A stretch of 25,458 nucleotides of DNA, taken from assembly GCA_043770215.1 (NCBI GenBank), contig JAYVIQ010000162.1:1-25458 (forward strand). Direction: 5' to 3'. The position numbers and the translations under genes are program-made. The notes under the pieces are model-generated. The model made no database searches, had not been told where the DNA came from, and worked only from the letters and a program-made list of their open reading frames with translations. Source of the DNA: JAYVIQ01 sp043770215. Its GTDB lineage: Bacteria > Bacteroidota > Bacteroidia > Cytophagales > JAAEPT01. Shown here piece after piece: positions 7,045-16,434 of the stretch (position 1 is its first letter; each line of letters opens with the position of its first letter).

Positions 7045-8277
7045 TTAGTGATGCCCTTCTTTATGACCATCATCGTGCCCGTGAGCATGTTCATGCTCTG
7101 CCGTAGCTTGACCAATGAATAAAGAACTAAGCATGGTGAAAATAAACGCTTGCAAAAACGCTACTAAAACTTCTATGGTAGATATAAACAGAGTTAATAC
7201 AAATGAAATAGAAGTAGATGTAACAGCTCCAAACTCGGCTTTCAAAGTGATGGTAAGCGCAATTAAGCTCATGACCACAAAGTGACCTGCTGTCATATTT
7301 GCGAAAAGACGAATTAATAAAGAAAATGGTTTTGTTAATGTACCCAAGACTTCTATTGGAGCAAGCACTATTTTCATTGGCCAAGGAATGCCTGGCATCC
7401 AAAAAATGTGACCCCAATATTCTTTATTTGCTGTAAAGGTTACAATTAAATAAGTAAACATAGCAAAACAGGTTGTAACTGCTATATTGTTTGTTACTGC
7501 AAAACCAAATGGAGTCATACCCATCAAATTTAATACCCACACGAAAAAAAATACTGTTAGCAAATAGCCCATGTATTTTTTATGCTTTTTTTCGCCAATG
7601 TTTCGTATTGCAATTTCATCTCTGACAAAAATAACCAATGGCTCTAAAACTCTACCTATTCCAACAGGAATTGAAGATTTAGCATAATTTTTTGCTAGGC
7701 TTACAAATAAAAGAGACACAATACTTGCAGCTAACAAAAGACCAAAAACATTTTTGGTAATAGAAACATCAAAGGCTTTTGGATTTGTAGCATGGCCATC
7801 ATGTTCTGTTATTGTTCCTAGTGCATCTGTTCTATAAATTTTAGCATGATGCAATTTATAAAAATTGCCTTTGTCTTCTACTACTGCATGACCGTGGTCA
7901 AATTTAGATGAAGAAAAACAATGAAAACCTTGATCAAAAAACATTACTAATAAAGGAAAGCCATAATGCTTACCTGTTTTACCGTTTGTCCATAAACCAA
8001 AGTCATGCGAATCTTCTAAGTGATGGTTTATATATGCCGAAATTTCTTCTTGGGTGTCTATTGGTCCTGAAGCGTGCGTCTTAACAGATTTATTAGAGTC
8101 TGGAACTTGGTGTGAAGCTGATTGGTGCTGGAGATCAGTGGAAGTTTCATTAGGAATTATTCTTTTAAGAGAATCATTTATAGGATTTTCATTTGAAAAG
8201 CCCAATAAAGCTGCTGCAATGAATAAATTTGTAAGCACTAACTTCTTGATAATGAGTGGAAACATTGTACTCCCCAT
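7045..8277 (-). CDS. atpB: ATP synthase F0 subunit a with N-terminal periplasmic extension
   Basis: Subunit a forms the proton half-channels beside the c-ring. From the ATG at 8277 the protein has 410 residues, much longer than E. coli subunit a (about 270). The extra part is a signal-peptide-like start (IIKKLVLTNLFIAAALLGFS) and a His-rich, probably periplasmic region to about residue 160. The channel region follows, with the essential Arg323 in LIRLFANMTAGHF and the late QAFIFTMLSSLFIGQA helix. The C-terminus is a His-rich tail (EHEHAHGHDDGHKEGHH). Such an extended form is familiar in Bacteroidota. The frame stays open to a TTG at 8313, but that codon lies inside the likely promoter. A second ATG at 8265, after GGGGAG, is a real alternative start. 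Confidence 0.93.
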   Translation of the reverse strand: MGSTMFPLIIKKLVLTNLFIAAALLGFSNENPINDSLKRIIPNETSTDLQHQSASHQVPDSNKSVKTHASGPIDTQEEISAYINHHLEDSHDFGLWTNGKTGKHYGFPLLVMFFDQGFHCFSSSKFDHGHAVVEDKGNFYKLHHAKIYRTDALGTITEHDGHATNPKAFDVSITKNVFGLLLAASIVSLLFVSLAKNYAKSSIPVGIGRVLEPLVIFVRDEIAIRNIGEKKHKKYMGYLLTVFFFVWVLNLMGMTPFGFAVTNNIAVTTCFAMFTYLIVTFTANKEYWGHIFWMPGIPWPMKIVLAPIEVLGTLTKPFSLLIRLFANMTAGHFVVMSLIALTITLKAEFGAVTSTSISFVLTLFISTIEVLVAFLQAFIFTMLSSLFIGQATAEHEHAHGHDDGHKEGHH

Positions 8278-8310
8278 GATAAATTTTTCCTCGTTTTCTT
8301 GATTAGGGTG

Positions 8311-8340
8311 CAAAGTTAAGACTTAATATTTAAAAATAAA
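8311..8340 (-). promoter_or_regulatory. Candidate internal promoter ahead of atpB
   Basis: On the minus strand TAACTTTG (8318-8311) fits the Bacteroidota -7 consensus TAnnTTTG exactly. Eighteen bases upstream is TTTA (8340-8337), one base from the -33 TTTG. A start site near 8304 would leave a leader of about 27 nt before the atpB ATG. It would let atpB-atpG be expressed apart from the two genes upstream. Confidence 0.4.
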
Positions 8341-8380
8341 CCCTTTCTTAAAAAAAATTGGATTAAACTTTGAAAAAACA

Positions 8381-8770
8381 TCACTCTAGAATCTTTATTC
8401 TTTTTATCAACAACACAACCTCCAATGTTAGAAATAAAACCAATGGAATAACCAACAAAATCTTTTCTACAAGAGACTTATCTATTAAAGTCAAAACTTG
8501 ATCTCCAAAAAGTAAAAGAAACAAACTAAACTTTATAAGTATGGAAAATAAAAAAGCAAACCCCATGTGAGAAGGCACCAACAATAGCAAACATTCATTC
8601 ACGCACAAAACCACTAACGTAGTTACATAAAAAAACATAAGTATGCCTATTGCATTAAATCTAACCTTATTAAAATCTAAAGCATATTGAAATCCGAAAT
8701 GCAAGACAATTAAGAGGGACGTAGAAACAAAAAAAGAAAAGAGGGTATACTTAAACGAGGTATTATTCAT
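8381..8770 (-). CDS. Small integral membrane protein in the atp operon (DUF6168-like)
   Basis: A 129-residue, very hydrophobic protein with about four membrane helices (roughly residues 8-28, 40-60, 66-86 and 103-123) and a basic end (LIKRIKILE). There is no enzyme motif. It overlaps the end of atpZ by 4 bases (ATGA) and precedes atpB by about 100 bases, so it belongs to the operon's start. Its size and position fit a small family seen at this place in other Bacteroidota atp operons, possibly DUF6168; the family name is from memory. It may play the part of AtpI, the c-ring assembly helper, but I see no sequence proof. Confidence 0.7.
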   Translation of the reverse strand: MNNTSFKYTLFSFFVSTSLLIVLHFGFQYALDFNKVRFNAIGILMFFYVTTLVVLCVNECLLLLVPSHMGFAFLFSILIKFSLFLLLFGDQVLTLIDKSLVEKILLVIPLVLFLTLEVVLLIKRIKILE

Positions 8771-8982
8771 TTTTTTTTAATATTAGAGGTTTGTAATATG
8801 ACTAAAATAATTGAAGCAAATACGGCAAGAATTGTAAGCCCTTTAGAAAACCATTCTTGTTTACTATCATATTTAATGTCTAGCAGGCTGCCAAAATAAT
8901 TGCCCAAATATATTACTACAAACAACTGAATTCCTAATCCAGAGAATTGTAAAAAGGCATTTTTGTTTTTTTGCTCAGACAT
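8767..8982 (-). CDS. atpZ: AtpZ/AtpI-family accessory protein
   Basis: A 71-residue protein with two membrane helices (about residues 13-33 and 45-66) and a KKK tail. The pattern FSGLGIQLFVVIYLGNYFGSLLD matches the AtpZ/AtpI ('gene 1') family at the head of many atp operons. These proteins aid assembly of the c-ring, and AtpZ with AtpI has been linked to magnesium or calcium transport. It is the first gene of the minus-strand operon, and its stop overlaps the next gene's start in ATGA. Confidence 0.8.
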   Translation of the reverse strand: MSEQKNKNAFLQFSGLGIQLFVVIYLGNYFGSLLDIKYDSKQEWFSKGLTILAVFASIILVILQTSNIKKK

Positions 8983-9278
8983 ATAAGTAATTTTACAAAT
9001 AAATTATGGCATAAAACATAGCATTCTTATAAATTTGCACTTGACTAGGTGTCTTCATTATTGGTTTTATAAAAAACTTTTTTTTACTTTGGTATAATTT
9101 GCTTGCAGAGTATTTATGGGAAGGGAAATAAGGGTTTTAAATACTGTTTTTTCAATTTTTTTAAGATTTGAAAACGAACATTAAGATTTTCTTTATAATA
9201 AGATGCTTAAATTTACTTAGTTTTATAAAATAATTTTTCGATTTTAGAGTTCTATTTAAAAAGATCAATAGTAAATAT
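8983..9278. promoter_or_regulatory. Divergent intergenic region, atp operon / porW
   Basis: This 296-bp AT-rich stretch separates two divergent operons and must hold the promoters of both. I find no exact TAnnTTTG with a well-spaced TTTG for either. The plus-strand stretch around 9086-9102 (TACTTTGG then TATAATTTG) is the closest candidate for porW. There is no small gene, repeat or strong hairpin in it. Confidence 0.5.
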
Positions 9279-11882
9279 TTGAAACTGTTCGTTAAAAGCA
9301 TTTTAATTGCAAGTGTAGCAGCGCTATTTATTGCCTGCTCTCAAAACAATAACTCACGCCTTAGCCGCAGCTACCATAACATGGCAGCAAGGTATAATTG
9401 CTATTTTTTGGCTAAAGAAAAAATGCTAGAACTAGATGACAAAATAATAAAAAACCACAGGGATGACTACAATTATATACTCCCATATTTTCCACCGATA
9501 GATACTAATTTTACTAAAGGGTTTAAGACAGATTTAGATTTTGTTTTTGAAAAATCTAAAGTTGCACTAGACAAGCACAAAAACAGCAATTGGATTGCGG
9601 AAAGTTACAACATAATAGCAAAATCTAAATGGTATGAAAACAAATTAGATACAGCCATATATGTACACAAATATGTCATTGCTAAAACAAGTGACTTGGT
9701 GGGTAGGCAGTTTGCGCAGATTTCACTACTAAGAATTTATTTGTTTCAAAATGATGAAAATCAAGCAGATGATGAATATTTGGAGCTTCAAAAACAAAAA
9801 ATATACCCAAAAAACACCTTAGATTATAATCTTGCTTGTATAGAATATTTATACCAAAAAAGAGGTTTTGAAGAAATGTTGCCTCATTTAAAAAGTGCAC
9901 TAGCACTAGAAAAAAAGAAAGACCAACGTTCTAGATTGCATTTTATCATAGCTCAGATAAACCAACGAAATGAGAACAATAAAATAGCCTATAATGAATA
10001 CAAGGAATCTTTAAAAAGGAATCCACCTTATGAAATAGAATTTAATGCAAAGCTAAATTTAAGTCAAGTAAGTGATGTTGGCAACAAAAGTCAAACACAT
10101 AAAACAGACAAAATGTATGACAAAATGATTACCGATTTAAAAAATCAAGATTACTTAGGCAGAATTTACTACGAAAGAGCAAAATTTGAACTCAAAAAAG
10201 GAAATTTATCAAAATGCATAAGCTACCTAAACACATCTTTAGAGGCACCTAACACATCTAACGAGCAAAAAGCTTACTCATATTTACTTCTAGGCCAGCT
10301 TCATTATGAAAAAATAGACACAATGCCAACCATAGTAGACAAATATTCTACTGCAAAACTGTATTACGACAGTACCGTTCTAAACATGGGTAAAAACTTT
10401 GAACACTCTGAGAAGATAAGAGAAAGACAAATAATTTTAGCTGAATTTGTAAAACAACTAACTATTGTAGCTGATGAAGAAAGGAACCAAAAATGGGCAA
10501 CTCTTTCTGAAGATGAGCTAAAAGTAGAAGTAGAGAAAAAAATGAAGCTCGACAAAGAAAAGTTAGAAAGAGAACTTGCACAAGAGAAAAAAAGAGCCGA
10601 TCTAGCCAAAAAACAAGAATCAAATTCATTTGATGACATAGCCGCACCAGAGCTTGGCAAAAAGAACTTTTTTGCCTACGACCAAGTGCAGCGCGAAAGT
10701 CAAAAATTTAAATTCGAGGAAGTTTGGGGTTTAAGACCTTTAGAAGATAATTGGCGTAGAATAAACAAAGACCCAGAAGAAGAAGGTTTTGATACTGACA
10801 CGCTTGAATCTACCTCTTATGACAAAAATGACTCTTTGGCTACAACAGATACCTTATCTAAAGAAATAAAACTTGATGCCAATAGCTACACAAAATCATT
10901 GCCAAAAGATGAAGCTTCCCTTGCCATTTCTAATGAAAAATTACAAGAAGCCCTTTACCAACTCGGTAAAATATATTATTATGATTTAGTAGAAATAGAT
11001 AATGCCAAAGAGTCCTTTGAAAAATACATAAAACAATTTTCTGCCAACAAACATGGGGCTGAAGTTATCTATTTTTTATACCTAATATGTCAGCGTAGTC
11101 AGGCATGCAACAAAGAGATTTATAGAACTCTTGAAATTGAAAAGTACCCAAATTCTTTGTACAGAAAACTTATGGATGATGCTAACTATTTGGTTTCCAA
11201 CCAAGAAGAGAATAAAGAAAGCCATTTAAGGTATGAAACAGCTTATATCCAGTACAAAAATGGCAAATATACGGCTGCTAGCCAAGAACTAGAAAACCTT
11301 AAAAAGAGTTTTCCTAAATCTGATATACTAGACAAAATAACCTTTTTACACATATTATGCTATGCCCAAACAGATCAAATAGAAAAATATTATTTAGAAT
11401 TAGAAAATTTTGTACAAGCATTTGGAACCAGCCCATTGAAACAAAAAGCTCTAGAAATAATTTCATTTAAACCTAATAATTTTGCGTCATTGGTCAGATC
11501 AGATGAAAATTATACTAGAAATGACAGTTTACCTCACTTTTTTGTAGCCTTGTTTAATACCAAACAGATGCCAGATACCCAAATTGATAGAATTTACAAA
11601 GAGTTTAGAGCTGCATATTACAGAGATATTACACTAAGTACTAAAATAATAGAGTTTTCTGATAGTACTTATTTGTATGTAAACAAGAGTTTCGCCAATT
11701 TTGAGGCAGGGAAACAATACTACCAAAAACTTATAAATTACCATGATTTTGGTAAACATTTAGAAAAAATAGATTATTCATATTATCTTGTTACTGAAGA
11801 GAATTACACAAAGCTATTGGCTTCAAAAAACATAAATGGCTTCAAATTATTTTACCAAAAACAATACAAGTTTAACAAATAA
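9279..11882 (+). CDS. porW/sprE: PorW/SprE, TPR lipoprotein of the type IX secretion system
   Basis: This 867-residue lipoprotein is required for T9SS function and gliding in related species and is thought to act in the periplasm at the outer membrane. It has a signal peptide with lipobox LFIAC (lipidated Cys20). The family hallmark SRSYHNMAARYNCYFLAKE follows at once, then PYFPPID. The rest is helical TPR-like repeats, broken by a highly charged probable coiled coil at about residues 405-450. The start codon is TTG, chosen because it places KLFVKS correctly as the n-region of the signal peptide. The gene end overlaps the next gene by 47 bases. It sits apart from the gldKLMN group but in the same window, on the converging strand. 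Confidence 0.9.
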   Translation: MKLFVKSILIASVAALFIACSQNNNSRLSRSYHNMAARYNCYFLAKEKMLELDDKIIKNHRDDYNYILPYFPPIDTNFTKGFKTDLDFVFEKSKVALDKHKNSNWIAESYNIIAKSKWYENKLDTAIYVHKYVIAKTSDLVGRQFAQISLLRIYLFQNDENQADDEYLELQKQKIYPKNTLDYNLACIEYLYQKRGFEEMLPHLKSALALEKKKDQRSRLHFIIAQINQRNENNKIAYNEYKESLKRNPPYEIEFNAKLNLSQVSDVGNKSQTHKTDKMYDKMITDLKNQDYLGRIYYERAKFELKKGNLSKCISYLNTSLEAPNTSNEQKAYSYLLLGQLHYEKIDTMPTIVDKYSTAKLYYDSTVLNMGKNFEHSEKIRERQIILAEFVKQLTIVADEERNQKWATLSEDELKVEVEKKMKLDKEKLERELAQEKKRADLAKKQESNSFDDIAAPELGKKNFFAYDQVQRESQKFKFEEVWGLRPLEDNWRRINKDPEEEGFDTDTLESTSYDKNDSLATTDTLSKEIKLDANSYTKSLPKDEASLAISNEKLQEALYQLGKIYYYDLVEIDNAKESFEKYIKQFSANKHGAEVIYFLYLICQRSQACNKEIYRTLEIEKYPNSLYRKLMDDANYLVSNQEENKESHLRYETAYIQYKNGKYTAASQELENLKKSFPKSDILDKITFLHILCYAQTDQIEKYYLELENFVQAFGTSPLKQKALEIISFKPNNFASLVRSDENYTRNDSLPHFFVALFNTKQMPDTQIDRIYKEFRAAYYRDITLSTKIIEFSDSTYLYVNKSFANFEAGKQYYQKLINYHDFGKHLEKIDYSYYLVTEENYTKLLASKNINGFKLFYQKQYKFNK

Positions 11883-14214
11883 AATTCCTTTTTTATCTAA
11901 AAGAAATTTGGTGAGATTTGCATGGCTTACTGGTATTTTTGGGTGGCTATTTACACTTTCATTTTTTTATTTAATAGACAAAAATCCTTTAAATATTTTT
12001 GGCGAAATGCCTAGTTTAGAAGAGTTAGAGAATCCAAAATCTAATATCGCTTCTGAAATATACACTTCAGACAGTGTTTTATTAGGCAAATATTTTCTAA
12101 CAAATAGAACAAATCTTAGCTATGATGCACTTTCTCCGGTGGTCATAAATACATTAAAAGCTACAGAAGACATCCGTTTTTATTCGCATTCTGGTGTAGA
12201 TGTAAAAGGGACAATGTCCATACCATTGTCTCTTTTGAAGGGGAAAAGAAAAGGAGCAAGCACCATAACACAACAGCTAGCAAGGAATTTATACAACTCA
12301 AACACCATACAATTCGATGGGATGCTAACTAAGTCTCCTATAAGAACTTTGATTGTCAAATTCAAAGAATGGATGACGGCCACAAACATAGAAAAAGCTT
12401 ACACAAAAAATGAAATCATAAGCATGTACCTAAATACAGTAGATTTTGGATCTAATGCTTTTGGTATACAAGTTGCTTCCGAAACTTACTTTGGCAAAGA
12501 ACAAAGCAAACTAAACTATCAAGAGGCCGCCGTACTAATAGGTTTGCTTAAAGCTACAAATGCGTACAATCCAAAAGTAAATCCAGAGAAAGCATTGCTT
12601 AGAAGAAATACTGTTTTAGAACAATTATGTAAATACAATTTTATCTCTAAAGATAGCTTGGAACTTCTAAAAAAAGAGCAAATAAAACTAGCCTACGAAG
12701 TTCAAAATCATAACAACGGAAACGCAACATATTTTAGAGAAGAAGCAAAAAAATTCTTACAAGATTGGTGTAAAAGAAAAGGATATGACATATATAAAGA
12801 TGGGCTTAAGGTTTACAGTACTATAGATTCTAAAATGCAGCAATATGCTGAACAATCGGTAAATGAACACTTATCAGAGCATCAAGCAAAGTTCTTTCAG
12901 CATTGGAAAGGCAAAAACCCTTGGACGGCAAAAAGCAAAAATGGTGTTTATGAAGAAATAAAAGACTTTTTAAAAATTCAAGCCAAACGTACCTATGCCT
13001 ATCGTTTGTATAAAGCAGCCTATAACGGAGATACTATAAAAATAGAACAAGCCATGCATCAAAAAAAGAAAATGAAAATTTTCAGTTGGAAAGGCGAGAA
13101 AGATACTCTGTTTAGCTCATACGATAGCTTAGCTTATTATAAACACTTTTTACAAACAGGATTTATGGCTATGGATCCTACCAACGGTTTTGTAAAAGCC
13201 TGGGTGGGCGGAATAAACTATAAATACTTTAAGTATGATCATGTGCAACAAGGCAAAAGACAACCTGGAAGCACATTTAAACCCATAGTTTACACCACTA
13301 TTTTAGGCGAAATTGGCAATGAATATGGCCCTTGCTCAGAAGCGTTAGATGCACCAGTTACGTTTACTTCTAGTGATACTGCAAACCCAATTTGGATGCC
13401 AGAAAACTCAGATGGTGGATATACAAACAAAATATTTACACTTAGGCAAGCATTGGCCCAGTCCAAAAACTCTATTACAGCTTATATGATGAAAGTCATG
13501 GGTGAGCAAACTCCTCAAAAAGTGCTTGAATACGCTACCAGGATGGGCATTGACACTAAAGAATTTAAAGCAGTACCAGCCATGTGTTTAGGCACTTTTG
13601 ATGTTTCACTTTACGAAATGATTGCCGCATATAGCACATTTATGAATAAGGGAGTACTTCAAAAACCTCAATTTATACACTCCATTTATGATAAAAATGG
13701 AAAGCTCTTAGAAGAGTTTGAACCAGAAAAAAGCAATGCTATTTCAGAAGAGCTGGCATATGTAATGGCATATATGCTAAAAGGAACCACATCAGAAAGA
13801 GGAGGCACAGCATTGGGTCTTAATAGATGGGGCATTTTAGATAACAATCAAATAGCTGCAAAAACAGGTACTACTCAAGACTATTCAGATGGATGGTTTA
13901 TGGGGCTTACACCTCAACTTGTTGCAGGATGCTGGGTTGGAGCAGATGATAGATCTGTGCATTTCAGAAATTTTGAATATGGCCAAGGTGCTCGTATGGC
14001 TATGCCCATTTATGGTAAGTTTATGCAAAAAATATATGCAGACAAAAGCACGGGTATTATAAGGCAAGCATTTCCAGAACCTAATCCAGAGCAGAAAGCA
14101 AACTTTAAAATAATCCTAGATTGCAGCGTTCTAAAATCTAATCGAAACGATTCTATAATGATGAACTCAAACATAATAGACCCAAAAGACAATGATGAAT
14201 TCCAGTTCAAATAA
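11836..14214 (+). CDS. Class A penicillin-binding protein 1A, first of a tandem pair
   Basis: A bifunctional peptidoglycan synthase of 792 residues. After a short cytoplasmic N-terminus and one membrane helix (about residues 28-50) comes the GT51 glycosyltransferase domain: ATEDIRFYSHSG with catalytic Glu111, GASTITQQLARNLY, and the EKAYTKNEIISMYLN helix. The transpeptidase domain follows with STFK (Ser479 nucleophile, Lys482), SKN (543-545) and KTGT (from Lys676). All catalytic motifs are present, so it should both polymerise and cross-link glycan. The ATG at 11836 overlaps porW by 47 bases; a later TTG/GTG near 11908 is possible but would shorten the cytoplasmic end. It overlaps the second PBP gene by 23 bases. 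Confidence 0.95.
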   Translation: MASNYFTKNNTSLTNKIPFLSKRNLVRFAWLTGIFGWLFTLSFFYLIDKNPLNIFGEMPSLEELENPKSNIASEIYTSDSVLLGKYFLTNRTNLSYDALSPVVINTLKATEDIRFYSHSGVDVKGTMSIPLSLLKGKRKGASTITQQLARNLYNSNTIQFDGMLTKSPIRTLIVKFKEWMTATNIEKAYTKNEIISMYLNTVDFGSNAFGIQVASETYFGKEQSKLNYQEAAVLIGLLKATNAYNPKVNPEKALLRRNTVLEQLCKYNFISKDSLELLKKEQIKLAYEVQNHNNGNATYFREEAKKFLQDWCKRKGYDIYKDGLKVYSTIDSKMQQYAEQSVNEHLSEHQAKFFQHWKGKNPWTAKSKNGVYEEIKDFLKIQAKRTYAYRLYKAAYNGDTIKIEQAMHQKKKMKIFSWKGEKDTLFSSYDSLAYYKHFLQTGFMAMDPTNGFVKAWVGGINYKYFKYDHVQQGKRQPGSTFKPIVYTTILGEIGNEYGPCSEALDAPVTFTSSDTANPIWMPENSDGGYTNKIFTLRQALAQSKNSITAYMMKVMGEQTPQKVLEYATRMGIDTKEFKAVPAMCLGTFDVSLYEMIAAYSTFMNKGVLQKPQFIHSIYDKNGKLLEEFEPEKSNAISEELAYVMAYMLKGTTSERGGTALGLNRWGILDNNQIAAKTGTTQDYSDGWFMGLTPQLVAGCWVGADDRSVHFRNFEYGQGARMAMPIYGKFMQKIYADKSTGIIRQAFPEPNPEQKANFKIILDCSVLKSNRNDSIMMNSNIIDPKDNDEFQFK

Positions 14215-16429
14215 ACAACAAAAATTAGTTAAAATACTTTGGCTTACCTTTGGTTCGGGCTTTACTTTGCTTTTTTTAACTTTCTTGACAGTAAGAATAA
14301 ATCTATTTGGTATGTTTGGCGAAATACCAGGATTTGAAGACTTAGAAAACCCTCAAAGTTCTAAAGCAAGTATAGTTTATAGTCAAGACGAAGAAATTTT
14401 AGGCAAATACTTTGCTACAGAAAACAGAGTTAGAGTTGGTTACAATGATATATCTCCTTATGTAATTCAAGCATTAATTGCCACAGAAGATGAGCGTTTC
14501 AATGCACACTCTGGAATAGATGGACGCTCTATGCTGAGGGTTTTAAAAGGAGTAATTAGTTTTAAACTTGATGGAGGCGGAAGCACCATAAGTCAGCAAT
14601 TAGCAAAAAACTTATTCAACCTCAGATCATCTGAAAGATACTCTGGCTCTTTATCAGATTCTAAGGTAAAAATGATTGGTATAAAAATTAAAGAGTGGAT
14701 TACTGCTACATGGTTAGAAAAAGCATATACCAAAACCGAAATCATAACTATGTACTTAAACACTGTAAACCATGGAGTAAAAGCAAACGGAATTCATAGT
14801 GGGGCTAAAATCTATTTTAATAAAAGTTGCAAAAACCTAAATTTACAAGAAGCAGCTACTTTAGTAGGTACCTATGCCGCAAACTACCATTATGATCCAA
14901 TTTCAAATAAAGAAAATTCTATTAGAAGAAGAAATCAGGTTTTTGGCCAAATGTTTAGAAGCAAATTTATTACAGAAGAAGAATTAGATTCATTAAAAAA
15001 TCTTGATTTAAAACTAAATTATTCTCCTGATAGTTACAACCAAGGGATTGCTACATATTTTAGAGAAGCCATTAGAAATGAAGTAGAACAACTTATTGGA
15101 TCTTCATATGATTTGACTAGAGATGGGATAAAAATATACACTACCATAGATTTTCAGATGCAAAAAATAGCCGAAAATGCATTATTTAAAGCCATGAAAG
15201 ACAACCAAAAAAGGTTTATTGCCGAGTGGGGAAATACTGACCCATGGGATAATGCATTTTTTATAGAAAAGGTTAAACAGACACCTGAATATCAGAGTCT
15301 TAAAAGAGAATACCCAAATGACGAAAATAAACTTTGGGCAGAATTAAGAAAACCAAGGTACACCACTGTTTATACATTCAACGGCGAAAAAGACTCTCTT
15401 ATAAGCGTTGTAAATGAAGTAAGACATTATGCAAGAATGCTTAGAGGCGCTATGGTGGTTGTAGATCATAGCAACGGACATATAAAAGCTTGGGTTGGTG
15501 GTGTAGACAAAAAATATTTCGATTATGATATGGTAGAAAAAGGATCTAGACAAGTAGGAAGCACCTTTAAACCAATATTGTATTCTCTTGCCATCCAAAA
15601 CGGATACGAACCTTGTAGCGAATTTATGAACGTAAGCAAAGCAATTATATTTGAAGACGGTAGAGTTTGGGAGCCTAGGGTACCAAGTTGGATAGATGGT
15701 AAACCAATAACTCTAAAAGAAGCTTTAAAAAAATCTTTGAACAACATAGCAGCACAATTGGTAGACGAGTACGGCATAGACAGAGTCATAGAAATGGCAG
15801 AAAAATTTGAAATAAACTCAGAACATCTAGAAAAAAATGTTTCCCTAGTTTTAGGCACTAGCGATATGAAAATGTTGGATATCATTAAACCATACCAAAC
15901 AATAGGCAATTTAGGTGTGTACAAAAAACAAGTACGCATAACACGTATAGAAGACTCTCATGGCAAGGTTATTTATGAGTACACGCCAAGCGAAAAAAGA
16001 GTGCTAACAGAGCTTCACGCATACAAAATGGCTACAATGTTAAGAGGGGTTGCTGAAGAAGGTACAGCAAGTACACTAAACTCAAATTACAAACTTTTAG
16101 AGAACAACAACATGATAGGTGGAAAAACAGGCACCACTCAAGACTCAAAAGATTGTTGGTTTATAGGCTTTAGTAGCCAGCTTGCAGTAGCCGCATGGGT
16201 AGGCCCTGAAAGCAATAAGGTAAGCTATAAAAATACCAGTAAATGGTATGGAGGCAATACAGCATTACCAATATTTGCTAATTTCTTTCAAACGGGTTAC
16301 GCCACAGCAAATAGCGGCATTGCAAAAGGTACTTTTAATGTACCTAAAGACCTCACAGAGGAGATGATAAAACAAAGTTTACTCTGTCAAAAAGACTCTA
16401 CAGCATTAGAAGAGTTTAAAATGGATTAG
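14192..16429 (+). CDS. Class A penicillin-binding protein 1A, second of a tandem pair
   Basis: A 745-residue paralogue of the gene just before it, with the same design. An N-terminal membrane helix (about residues 12-35) is followed by GT51 (ATEDERFNAHSG with catalytic Glu99, GGSTISQQLAKNLF, EKAYTKTEIITMYLN) and a transpeptidase domain (STFK at Ser457-Lys460, SLN at 515-517, KTGT from Lys645). Both active sites look complete. Similarity to the first copy runs the whole length (for example FGEIPGFEDLENP against FGEMPSLEELENP), yet many positions differ, so the duplication is old. The ATG lies inside the end of the first gene (23-bp overlap), and uvrC starts 5 bases after its stop. Confidence 0.95.
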   Translation: MMNSSSNKQQKLVKILWLTFGSGFTLLFLTFLTVRINLFGMFGEIPGFEDLENPQSSKASIVYSQDEEILGKYFATENRVRVGYNDISPYVIQALIATEDERFNAHSGIDGRSMLRVLKGVISFKLDGGGSTISQQLAKNLFNLRSSERYSGSLSDSKVKMIGIKIKEWITATWLEKAYTKTEIITMYLNTVNHGVKANGIHSGAKIYFNKSCKNLNLQEAATLVGTYAANYHYDPISNKENSIRRRNQVFGQMFRSKFITEEELDSLKNLDLKLNYSPDSYNQGIATYFREAIRNEVEQLIGSSYDLTRDGIKIYTTIDFQMQKIAENALFKAMKDNQKRFIAEWGNTDPWDNAFFIEKVKQTPEYQSLKREYPNDENKLWAELRKPRYTTVYTFNGEKDSLISVVNEVRHYARMLRGAMVVVDHSNGHIKAWVGGVDKKYFDYDMVEKGSRQVGSTFKPILYSLAIQNGYEPCSEFMNVSKAIIFEDGRVWEPRVPSWIDGKPITLKEALKKSLNNIAAQLVDEYGIDRVIEMAEKFEINSEHLEKNVSLVLGTSDMKMLDIIKPYQTIGNLGVYKKQVRITRIEDSHGKVIYEYTPSEKRVLTELHAYKMATMLRGVAEEGTASTLNSNYKLLENNNMIGGKTGTTQDSKDCWFIGFSSQLAVAAWVGPESNKVSYKNTSKWYGGNTALPIFANFFQTGYATANSGIAKGTFNVPKDLTEEMIKQSLLCQKDSTALEEFKMD

Positions 16430-16434
16430 GCTAT

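Noticed and set aside
7127..7417. A 96-codon minus-strand frame within atpB
   Set aside because: It overlaps the most conserved part of subunit a in another frame and shows no family features.
8278..8313. A 12-codon N-terminal extension of atpB from TTG at 8313
   Set aside because: The TTG lies inside the likely -7 promoter element, and the added residues would bury the signal peptide behind a polar, acidic stretch.
15523..15939. A 138-codon minus-strand frame opposite the second PBP gene
   Set aside because: It lies opposite the transpeptidase domain, starts within it, and has no protein-like pattern.
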